From the NCBI GenBank assembly GCA_015499985.1, contig JAAAUF010000025.1, forward strand, positions 1 to 64,000: DNA of 64,000 nucleotides, in the 5' to 3' direction. How positions within the stretch are numbered: the stretch's first letter is position 1; each line of letters begins with the position of its first letter. Shown here piece by piece: positions 12,075-20,586 of this stretch. This DNA is from Haplosporangium gracile. Taxonomy: Eukaryota; Mortierellomycota; Mortierellomycetes; Mortierellales; Mortierellaceae. The translations under genes and the position numbers were made by a program. The notes beneath the pieces are model-generated. The model saw nothing but the letters and a program-made list of their open reading frames with translations. It was not told the DNA's origin and ran no database searches.

Positions 12075-14667
12075 ATGGACAGCAACGAACCTTACGATGA
12101 GTGGTCAAAGCACATCCACGCCGTCATCACCTTCCTCAAACCCTTCTTCAACGACTGGCGCAGCTATGTTTCCCTCATATCCATGCTCCTCGGCATCGGC
12201 GTTCTTGTCATGGAAAACCAGGTCCTCCTTCGCATGCGAATGGGTCGCTGGGAGATTGGTGGCTACATCGTCTGTAAGTTTGTCTTTTTGTTCGTGAGTG
12301 AGACGCTTTGCTTGTATGTGTGTTGTGTGTTGTGTGTATTGGAGAGACACGCTTGTCGATACTTATCTCGCTCCCTTTGTTGTGTGTTATTAGGGTGTCT
12401 TGTAAGTGTGTGCCTTCTGTTCTCATAATAGCCAGAGACGAAGAGGTGAAAGAGCAAGAGAGAGACAATTGTGGTCTATTGCTCTCGTTCCCCATCATTA
12501 ATGTGGCGAAACAGAAAGGAGACAGAGAGAGAGAGACAGCATGTCCCTCTTTCCACTGTGTACAGTGTAGATCAGGATCGACCAGTTTTTCTTAATCCAC
12601 CCACCCACTCAACCCAGCATCTGTCACCTCTCTTGGGAATTCACAGTGCTTGGACCCATTAGCCTTGGTGGTTTTCTTTTTTCTCTTCACTTTATGATCC
12701 TATCGTTGGATCTTCGATTATTCTGGGGCAATCGCTAGAATATTTGATGCGCCAAGGACATGGCAGGACAGGACAGGACACATAGAAGGATCGGGAGGAC
12801 ATCAATTTGACAGAGCACAGGACCAAAAATTATGCAACGTGGAGAGTGGTGAGAGCACATCATCACCGTAATCATCATATTTGATCTTGAAAGAAGGAAA
12901 AGGAAGGACGCAAGGAAAATATAAAGCCCATGGACTAATTGGATCATTGGAGGGAGGAGTTCAAATTTTCGCTAAACGCAGCCCACCACTCTATCAGCAC
13001 GCTCTCTATCTATCAAGTATGGACGCCGTCAAACCATTTACTCACCGAAGGGCACCCTTTTTTATGATGATGATGATGATAGATATCCTCGCTACTGGGG
13101 CCCGTCTTTGATATCATTGTCATGATTGGCCTCTTTGTCTATTGCCGGCGCAAGAGGTGAGTGAGGAAGCAACATGGATGACCAAGTTTCGGATCTCCGG
13201 AAAAGAATAGCCGCTTTTCCCCTCTCTTGTGCGATAAGCCCTGTGCACGGAACTAATGGATTTTTTTTCACGTTTTCTTGTTTTTTGTGTTTGTTAGTTC
13301 ACGCATGCATATCACGAACGAGTCGATTGCCAAAGGTATGGAGACACATTACGCAGGTCGACTAGATTCTATAGTGTGGCGCGCAGACCCTTTTTTGGAT
13401 CGCAGGGAACAGGACTATCTCACAGACATAGGAAACAACGACTAATATGATTATCTATCCCTTATTTTTCGCCCAAATAGCGCTGCTTCCAGCACCGGTG
13501 GCAAGGAACTATCGCTTCATGGGAGGCGTCTGCATCGTGGCGACTCTCCTCACTCTGACATCTAACATTCTCTACATGCTCCGCGGATGGAAGGGCGAGC
13601 CGTCGCAGTCGTTTTCGTGGTTCTCGGATGGCGTGCGCTGGATGACTAGTCAGATCTGGTACGCGATCGGAATGATCTTTTTGTTCCATGTTGTCACACG
13701 CCCTGCACAGAGTGGTGTTGTCATCTTTGGAAAGTTCCCTAGAGACCTTTGGTCCTACAAGGTAACCTTTTTTGTTGTTGTGAGAATCATACCTGCTCCT
13801 CGTTTCACTCAGCAAAGGAGAGATACGCGCGCGCTGTTACGGAGACTGTACCTTCTAATTTTACTCAGCCATAAGACATGCACGTGGTGTTGTATGATAC
13901 ATGAGAAAATGACAACTGCGTACAATACTAAGGCCAGGATGCTGACATACTCTGCTTTGATATTTCATATTAACTATTAGTGGTATTTGTGCATATTGTA
14001 CGTACCTGTTCACTACATGCTTCTGGAACTCTGCGACGTACACCGAGACACGAGGCACATTCTGATCCCTCTGGAGATTGTGGTCGACATCACCCTGTAC
14101 AATGGACCCTTCTTGGTCGTGCTGCTGAGATTGTTGTACTTGGCATGGAAGGTTGCCTACGATGAGGCTGTCCTGACGGGCGCCATCTTTGAAGACGACT
14201 CGACACCTGGACCCATGGAGGGCGCTTTTTCGGGAGGATCGCCTCGTCGTGGAGGCGCGAGCAGTCGACCTGGCGCAGGAGGGTATGTCGGTCTGGCTAT
14301 GGTTGATATGGATGAGGCTGAGCGTGGACATGGTAGAGGATCTTCTGGAGATGATGACGTTGGATCTCGTGCCAAGTCGGGAGGCGCTGCTGCAGCTGAT
14401 ATTCATGGACAGGGACAGCAGGATCGTGGTCAACAGCAACATCAGGACAATGATGAGGACGTGTATGTGTTGGAGGACGAAGATGATGACGAGCAGCAGC
14501 CTGCTTTGTCTTCGGCAGCGTCTTCTTCGCCGACCCGGCGGAGTCCTGTGAAGAGCACTGCTAAGAGTACCAAGCATCCATTGAAGAAGAATGTGGTGTT
14601 TGATCTGGACTCGTCGACTGAGGATGATGAGCATTCTTTGGCACAGCAGCATGGATTGTTTGTTTAA
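12075..14667 (+). CDS. Polytopic membrane protein with acidic C-terminal tail, unknown function
   Basis: Proposed exons: 12075-12293, 13083-13156, 13298-13335, 13481-13761 and 13981-14667. They join in phase to 432 aa. Introns 2-4 have clear ends (GTGAGT..TTAG, GTATGG..ATAG, GTAACC..TTAG). Intron 1 is the least sure: the stronger-looking donor GTAAGT at 12274 gives the wrong phase for the next exon, whereas GTGAGT at 12294 keeps the frame. About six helices are visible, including YVSLISMLLGIGVLVM, DIIVMIGLFVYC, GGVCIVATLLTLTSNIL, IWYAIGMIFLFHVV, YLCILYVPVHYMLLEL and LVVLLRLLYLAW. The last 170 residues are hydrophilic, with Gly/Ser, Gln and Asp/Glu clusters and a basic SPTRRSPVK stretch, probably cytosolic. 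The layout resembles a receptor-like membrane protein, but no family motif is recognised. AATAAA at 14,751. Confidence 0.75.
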
Positions 14668-14750
14668 TGCTTCAGCCTGGGCCTATTGCCTGTTGAGCAG
14701 TAAAGGAGAATGAGAGCAGGATTGACTAGCCCGTTGGACCGCATGTGTAA

Positions 14751-14756
14751 AATAAA
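14751..14756 (+). terminator. Polyadenylation signal of the membrane protein gene
   Basis: AATAAA 84 bp past the stop codon. Confidence 0.45.
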
Positions 14757-15755
14757 CAAAAGTCGATATCTTGTAGAATAACAACGCTAAATAATTCACA
14801 CTTTTGGTACTCTCAAGCTCCTAAAGATTCTGCGTCTTATACCTGTATCCGAGAGGTGGGGTGGAAGGCGTGAGAGATAGTAGTTTTGTCATATAAGGCG
14901 CAGGCCCCTAGGCGGCTGTGCCAAGAGCAGAACAGGAATCGGTAAATAGATGTATGTATTTTTGACTGAAGTGATTTCGAGCCATAAACTGATTTATAGT
15001 TAGGGGGTCGGACGAGGGTCGGACGGGAATTAAAGAACTGAGGGTTTAACCCCCCTGCTGAGCCATGTGTCCATGGTGAGTGAGATTGGCGCTCTTTTGG
15101 AACATTTAGGGTTCAATTTCATCGCACCTAGATAAACAAGGAAGGCAAAGAAGGAAGCAAAGGAAGCTGAGGTAATAACTTTACAAGAAGTATTCTAATG
15201 AATGAAAGGGTGAGTGGACTGCAAGAGATGTATATGTTCGCATCTGCATGAGTTTTGTCAACGTGGGTGAAATATCCTCCAACCCAGTGATTCTAACAAT
15301 TTGCTGACTGCATACGAAAGTAAAAAAAATAGGTGTGGAGCAGTGTTGAGTGGAAATGAATTAACAAACACAAACTGCTGTCGACTGAGCCTTGCTTGGC
15401 AATTAAATTGAATCAAATCAATGACCCAATTGAAAGATGTAAACTCTAAACAAAGCGAGCGACCATTGCACCCCCAACCAAAATAGTTTGCCTTTTGTAC
15501 CCTTAACTATGCCCTGCATTTCTTCCCTTTCCATGCTCCAATTGATCTTTTTATATAATGACCTAAGCGCGTAAAATACAAAGCGACATTCTTAACCACA
15601 TAGACTGTGTTTGACTTTTTACGTCTACCGTGCTCCCTACATCCAAAGAACAGACGAATGTCATTCAATGAGCGAGGGCTAATATATCTTACATTATGAA
15701 CTTGTGTAACGCCGGACCATTTGTCCTTTGGTCCAGGTGTACTTTTTTTTCTACC
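14757..15755. other. Intergenic, no gene recognised
   Basis: AT-rich. Holds a short direct repeat of GGGTCGGACG near 15,004-15,027. No ORF above 100 codons has a recognisable domain. Confidence 0.45.
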
Positions 15756-15762
15756 TATAAAA
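15756..15762 (+). promoter_or_regulatory. TATA box of small proline-rich gene 1
   Basis: TATAAAA, 227 bp upstream of the ATG at 15983. Confidence 0.6.
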
Positions 15763-15982
15763 CCGGTTTCAATTTTACCTTTTTTTTTTTTTTTTTTTGA
15801 ATTTTTCATCCTTGACCTTTGCGTTTACTAAAGTTCCACTCCACGCCATCGCCGCCCTTTTCTCCAGTCCACTAAACTCAAACACACTCCTTCCTCTCTT
15901 TTTCTCTCTCTCTTGACGCAACCATATCACCGACGCCTCACTCTCACACCTCGCAACATACCCGAACCATTCTTTATCAATC

Positions 15983-16186
15983 ATGCACGGAAGAAGACAC
16001 AAATCCATCGCTTTTCAGCCCCTGCCCACGATCGGCGATTTGATGTCCAATGAGGTCATTGATTTCATGGACACCCCCGAGTTCGTCGAGTTGGTACCTC
16101 CGCCATTTCCCGTCATTCTGCCGGGGCATAACTTTCCTCCTCCACCATTACCTCCAGCACCCATTGTCGTCGTCGATGGTGGATGA
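15983..16186 (+). CDS. Small proline-rich protein 1 of a three-gene tandem family
   Basis: 67 aa, single exon. The N-terminus MHGRRHKSIAFQPLP and the following LMSNEVIDFMDTPEFVELV match gene 2 at 17,055 almost residue by residue. A Pro-rich tail (FPPPPLPPAP) follows. There is no signal peptide, membrane helix or known domain. The TGA falls four codons before an in-frame ATG TAA that is the natural end of gene 2, so the last codons of the ancestral frame seem lost to a point change. The 3' UTR resembles that of gene 2 (GATGACACCGTGCCT at 16,250). Function unknown. Conservation of protein start, TATA box and UTR makes it a genuine gene. Confidence 0.75.
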   Translation: MHGRRHKSIAFQPLPTIGDLMSNEVIDFMDTPEFVELVPPPFPVILPGHNFPPPPLPPAPIVVVDGG

Positions 16187-16910
16187 AACCTCATGTAAAG
16201 GATCTGGATCCTCAAACTTTTTGGTGACCGAGGTCGGTGGACGCATGCATCGATGACACCGTGCCTGGACGATATATATTTTAACCAACCTCCCTTTGTT
16301 CTCATTTTCGTGAAAGAACAGAGGAGATGATCATCTTTTATATGTTCGATACCCACAACGACATAGGCAAAAGACAGCAGAGCAACACAACCCTCCCCCT
16401 TTATTCGATTACTTCTCGACAACGAGTGAAAGAGAAAAGAAATAGTAAAGATAAAGGAAAATAATAATCATTCACTCTGTTTTTGTCTATCTCTCCCGCC
16501 CCCTACCATTCTATTCTCGTCTTGCGACATTTTCTCTTGATATATATTGTGGCTGAGGACGATGAAACTGACGCACTTGTGCGGGTTTGGCCAAATGCCT
16601 GTGCAGTACTGAATAGGGGGTAGGGGGTAGAGTACAAGAGTCTCATGGAATTCTTCATTAATGGATGTTTTGCTTCAAGAAATCGGATCCGATGTTTAGT
16701 ATCTGTGAGCCTGTGAATGTGAGTATATAAGTGGAACGAGCACCAAACAAGCATACACCCTCTCAGTCCCATTTATTTCAATCAAATCAGTAGTGAATAA
16801 TCAAGGCTAACATAGTTGTATAGTTGCGCTGTGTCAAACTAGCATTCCGTGGGAGGCGTTTTTTCAATCGCAGCCAGTCAAGTTTTGATGCTCTCAGTCT
16901 GTCCACCCTT
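16187..16910. other. 3' UTR of small gene 1 and upstream region of small gene 2
   Basis: 16,187-16,400 aligns with the region after gene 2: GATGACACCGTGCCT, then a GATACCCACA..CGAC block. A second TATATAA lies at 16,724-16,730. No other gene is seen. Confidence 0.5.
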
Positions 16911-16916
16911 TATAAA
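16911..16916 (+). promoter_or_regulatory. TATA box of small proline-rich gene 2
   Basis: TATAAA, 144 bp upstream of the ATG at 17055. Confidence 0.55.
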
Positions 16917-17054
16917 CGAACAGAATTTTCCTCGACACTTATCTTTCCTTGCCGACAACTATCCATACAAACGTCCTTTCAAACCATCCTACTCATTCAT
17001 ACCACCTACTTATCCCCCTCACACTACCCTAACAGACCATACCCATTCTTCGTC

Positions 17055-17327
17055 ATGATCGCAAGAAGGCACGCATCCATTGCCTACCAGCCCCTGCCCG
17101 AGAACGGACGATTAATGTCCGAAGAAGTCGCTGCCTTCATAGACACCCCTGAGCTTGTCGAGTTTGTCCTTCTCTTGGCTCCTGCCATGCAACTAGTTCA
17201 AGCCTTTGTCCCTCCACCTCTTCCACCTTCGTCAGCGTTTGCTGTCGCTATGATCGTCGTCGTCGTTGTTGTTGTTGTTGTTGTTGTTGTTGTCGTCGCC
17301 GTCGCTGTTGGTGGAAATATCATGTAA
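17055..17327 (+). CDS. Small proline-rich protein 2 with polyvaline tail
   Basis: 90 aa, single exon. It begins MIARRHASIAYQPLP and continues with LMSEEVAAFIDTPELVEFV, the family signature shared with gene 1. A short Pro-rich stretch (FVPPPLPPSS) is followed by AFAVAMI and a run of about 20 valines, then AVAVGGNIM. The Val run comes from a GTC/GTT trinucleotide expansion (about 17,250-17,300). It could act as a hydrophobic anchor or simply reflect repeat slippage. No signal peptide is seen at the N-terminus. The 3' UTR matches gene 1, and AATAAA lies at 17,575. The translation start is ATG 17,055; upstream codons in that frame are leader sequence. Confidence 0.75.
   Translation: MIARRHASIAYQPLPENGRLMSEEVAAFIDTPELVEFVLLLAPAMQLVQAFVPPPLPPSSAFAVAMIVVVVVVVVVVVVVVAVAVGGNIM
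17250..17304 (+). repeat. GTY trinucleotide microsatellite inside small gene 2
   Basis: About 18 consecutive GTC or GTT codons, including eleven or more GTT in a row, encode polyvaline. Gene 1 has only three Val codons at the matching place. Confidence 0.85.
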
Positions 17328-17794
17328 AAGGGCAGACCTAGATTCTAAAAATTTTGGCGATCTGCGCTCGTCTCGATGACACCGTGCCTAGACAACCCTA
17401 ATTCTTTCGATTAACTCCCTTGCTCACACGGTGACGAAAAAAGGAGACGTTCGACGTGTATTTATTAGATACCCACAGCGACTTTCGGATAGGAAGAGGC
17501 AAACAAAGGAGTAGCATAGCTCTTTTTTCCTTGTACCGTTCTTTAGTATTTCAACGACAAAAGAACGAGTAAGAAATAAAAGAACAAAGTTGTAAACCTA
17601 CCCTTTTTTTTAATATTTGTTTTCGTGTCTGTACTTCTTTCTCATGTCACGTAAAACTCCCTTGGTCTTCTATCCAAAAAAAACAACAATAGTGGCTGAA
17701 GTAGAAGGAAACACTCCATTTGGTTTCCTCCCGACAATATGCGCATTGTAGTCACTCCTTACTTCCTCCTCTTCACAATGCTCACTCCCCAGAG
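17328..17794. other. 3' UTR of small gene 2 and upstream region of small gene 3
   Basis: Contains GATGACACCGTGCCT at about 17,373 and AATAAA at 17,575-17,580. Nothing else recognised. Confidence 0.5.
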
Positions 17795-17800
17795 TATAAA
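17795..17800 (+). promoter_or_regulatory. TATA box of small proline-rich gene 3
   Basis: TATAAA, 296 bp upstream of the ATG at 18091. Confidence 0.5.
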
Positions 17801-18090
17801 TGTTACCATTTCTGCTTCTTTTCTACCTCAACTTCTTCTCACCTTTTCTCTGTTTATGCGTACTTTTGTGTTTTCTTACCTCCATCCGTTTGACCATCCC
17901 TTTTCTTATTCTTATAGATTACTTCAAAGATACTTCTCAAAACAATAAATTCCGTAACAGCGCTCGACCTTCAGTCCCATAGCCTCAGCCAAACGAGTCC
18001 TCGACTACAATAATAAAGTAACCACCCTTAACACCAAACCAACCATGTCCAAATAAAACGAACACCTTTAAAAACAACTTGAATTCAACT

Positions 18091-18342
18091 ATGGCCGCCA
18101 GACGCATCGTTTATCAGCCTGACGAGGACCTAATGAGTGATGCGGTGTCTGATTTTAGCGATTTTCCTGTACTCGTCGAGGTTGTGGACGTAGAGGAGCC
18201 AGTTCTCGCTCCCGCCCTTGCACCAGCACTTGCATCTGTACCTTTGACTTTGCCTCAGACCATTCAGGTCCAGGTCCAAGCTATTCCACCCCTCGCACCT
18301 GCTGAACAACCAGTCGCCGCTGCTATTTTAATGCTGCTTTGA
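18091..18342 (+). CDS. Small proline-rich protein 3, divergent member
   Basis: 83 aa, single exon. The start MAARRIVYQP and the block LMSDAVSDFSDFPVLVEVV match genes 1 and 2 in order (RR, YQP, LMS, V..F, P..VE.V), but the block between is shorter. The rest is a Val/Ala/Pro-rich region with VLAPALAPALASVP and QVQVQ repeats. No signal peptide or membrane anchor is evident. Its 3' flank no longer resembles those of genes 1 and 2, so it is the older or faster-evolving copy. AATAAA at 18,598. The ATG at 18,091 is the only ATG in frame near the family signature. Function unknown. Confidence 0.68.
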   Translation: MAARRIVYQPDEDLMSDAVSDFSDFPVLVEVVDVEEPVLAPALAPALASVPLTLPQTIQVQVQAIPPLAPAEQPVAAAILMLL

Positions 18343-19302
18343 CTGTAGTTGTGGGTAACGGCGGGGGTGAGCACTAGTCCATCCTTGTTCTTTCACACCT
18401 GGGCCCAGACTAATACGCTGTAGCGAGACCAACGGTCCTCGCTAAAACATTTGTACCTGAGCCACCAGTAGCTCTGTCACGGATCGTTCCTGAAGAACCT
18501 TTCTTGGTGGTTAGGTTGAACCTTTCTGCGGCGGTTACAACGCAAGGACAGCTAAACAGGAAGAAAAAAAACCCCCCCAAAAAACATAACACAAAATAAT
18601 AAACGACGATAGTTGGACGCTATTGTTGATTGTATATTTATAATCTATTCCTTCTCTCCCCCTTTCTTCATTACCCGCCAAGTCCTTGCATTAAGGGACT
18701 TCGAGTTGTGAAAAAAGGGATGGGATGAGATTAGAAGGGTGAGGGATGTGAAAGGGGTAATGAGGAAGGGAAGGGTGATGGACACATGAATCCAGTTGTG
18801 TGTATGTTTGTCGTTCAAGTGCAGTGGTGGAGAGAGGGGGGGGGGGAGAGACATGGTGTGAATGAAGGTGAGGGACGAAGGAAGGGGGTGGTAGTGAGAA
18901 GTTAAAAAGAAAAGAGTGTGGGAACGAGGAAGGCAAAGTAATAGAGCGTAGAGGGGTAACAGACTGCGGATTGAGAAAGGGAATCCTGCGCCAGGGTGGG
19001 TTGCCTAATGCTAAAAAAAGGGTGCCCCGTCCGATGGAAGTGTCGAGAGGGAAAGGACAGTCTAGGAAGAAAAAGGATGGCGAAGAAAAGAATAAAAAAG
19101 CAGAATACGAACGCATGACAATCCATCACATCCATCGGGTCGATGGTCTGGACCCCGCTCCAAAAAAAAGTCACAGAGTCGGGCGCACTTTCGGCTTTGG
19201 ACACAACATGGTGGGAAGGGAGGGAAGATGAATAGGCGAAGACTTAAAACAGGTGATACCAATGGAGTATTATGGTTACATTTTTATTCATAATCAAGCT
19301 AT
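18343..19302. other. Intergenic between small gene 3 and the first zinc-finger gene
   Basis: Includes a possible hairpin at 18,422-18,443 (AGCGAGACC, loop AAC, GGT-C-CTCGCT), C and A runs near 18,570, and purine-rich sequence at 18,700-19,100 that opens spurious ORFs on both strands. It also holds the 3' ends of two convergent genes. Confidence 0.45.
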
Positions 19303-20586
19303 TCATTCAAGTTGTAGAGTGGATCGTTTGCAGGAGGCCTGATGGACTCGCCAAGCATCCTTCCTGGAAAAGGATCGACCACACTTGTCACATGAGTGAC
19401 TTCGAGCGCCTTCATGGATCGCCAGGAGATGTCGATTGAGATCGGGCTGCCGAGAGAAGGTGCATCCGCAGAGATGACAGGCGACGGCATGCGTCCTTGT
19501 ATGCAGCCTTTCGTGTGTCTTCAGATTGCTCCGTCGGGTGAACGTCTTGTGGCATACGCTGCATTCATTGCGCTTGGACTTTGGTCTCGCGTCATTGTCA
19601 TTGTCGTTGTCGTGGTCGTTGGTCGTGGTGTTCTCGATACTGCTGCTGCGGCCGTCCTTGTCATTATCGTTATCGTCGTCCTCGTCCATGTCGTTGGCAT
19701 TGTTGTCGTCAGGTTCGTTTTCATCGTCATAGTCGTCATAATCACAACCTTCGCCCTCACTAGGCTCGTCCTTTGTTGGCAGGTACGGAGAGCCGGTCAT
19801 GTTGGGTGTGGCAGCTGACAGTGCAGCCATAGTCGGTGTCAGGGAGGAATGCAGAGGCGAGTTCATTGTATCGGCAGGCGAGATGGTCATTCCCGCGCCA
19901 TGAAAGGCTCCCATCGTTATTGAGTCGTCCCGCGGAAGATTTTCCATGCTGTACATATCGGGCACCATTAACATATCATGAAGGTGTTCCTCTGTGGGAT
20001 GTGGGGGCGGTATCGATGGTGGAGGCACTGCTGCTACATGGGTGATGTTTGGGGGTTGAAAGCGACTCAGAACAAAATACATGGGTCGTTGGTCCTGCAT
20101 CGCCATCGCGATATCGAGCGACATGTCTGTTGCCCGTCCCTGCGCCTCCAAACGAGCGCCGCTCTCGTACTCTGTTAGTGAATCGATCATGAGAGATCCG
20201 TTTCCTCCTCCTGATGATGATGCTATTGAGCCAAGTCCTATGGGTGCTGTCGAGGCCGGTAACATTAAAAGCGGTGGCGATGGTGCAGTCTGGAAGGTCG
20301 GCCGGAGTAGGTCCTCGGTCGTGACGAATTGGTCAACGCGGGAGGGCGCCAGGTGTGCAAACACCCACTGAGCAGGAAGAGCCATCACACTCTCGCCTTG
20401 GAACAAAATTGGCGCAAATGGGACATTGGAGTTATTGATGTGGACAGGCGTGCTTTGGCCCTCGTTCGCCGTCGTCGTTATTGGCAGTCCTTCGGAATTA
20501 GGCGACCATGTATTGCATCTATCCATGTTGATACCCTGTCCTGGTCGATAACGCTGGTGGTAGCTTGCTGCAGTTGCCATAAGCAT
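19303..20586 (-). CDS. C2H2 zinc-finger protein with acidic region (putative transcription factor)
   Basis: Single-exon frame. From the ATG at 20,584-20,586 it gives 427 aa. The frame stays open to 20,799, but that extension is Phe-rich and looks untranslated; MATA at 20,580 is an alternative start. Three C-terminal fingers occupy about residues 340-427. Two are canonical (CSVC..H..H and CHLCG..H..H). The third is a C2HC finger, CDKCGRSFSRKDAWRVH followed by Cys. Before them lies a strongly acidic block, DDNNANDMDEDDDNDNDKD, typical of an activation or chromatin-contact region. The N-terminal half is Pro/Ser/Thr-rich with no known domain. The inferred role is sequence-specific DNA binding in the nucleus; targets unknown. 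AATAAA on this strand lies 15 bp past the stop. Confidence 0.82.
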   Translation of the reverse strand: MLMATAASYHQRYRPGQGINMDRCNTWSPNSEGLPITTTANEGQSTPVHINNSNVPFAPILFQGESVMALPAQWVFAHLAPSRVDQFVTTEDLLRPTFQTAPSPPLLMLPASTAPIGLGSIASSSGGGNGSLMIDSLTEYESGARLEAQGRATDMSLDIAMAMQDQRPMYFVLSRFQPPNITHVAAVPPPSIPPPHPTEEHLHDMLMVPDMYSMENLPRDDSITMGAFHGAGMTISPADTMNSPLHSSLTPTMAALSAATPNMTGSPYLPTKDEPSEGEGCDYDDYDDENEPDDNNANDMDEDDDNDNDKDGRSSSIENTTTNDHDNDNDNDARPKSKRNECSVCHKTFTRRSNLKTHERLHTRTHAVACHLCGCTFSRQPDLNRHLLAIHEGARSHSCDKCGRSFSRKDAWRVHQASCKRSTLQLE

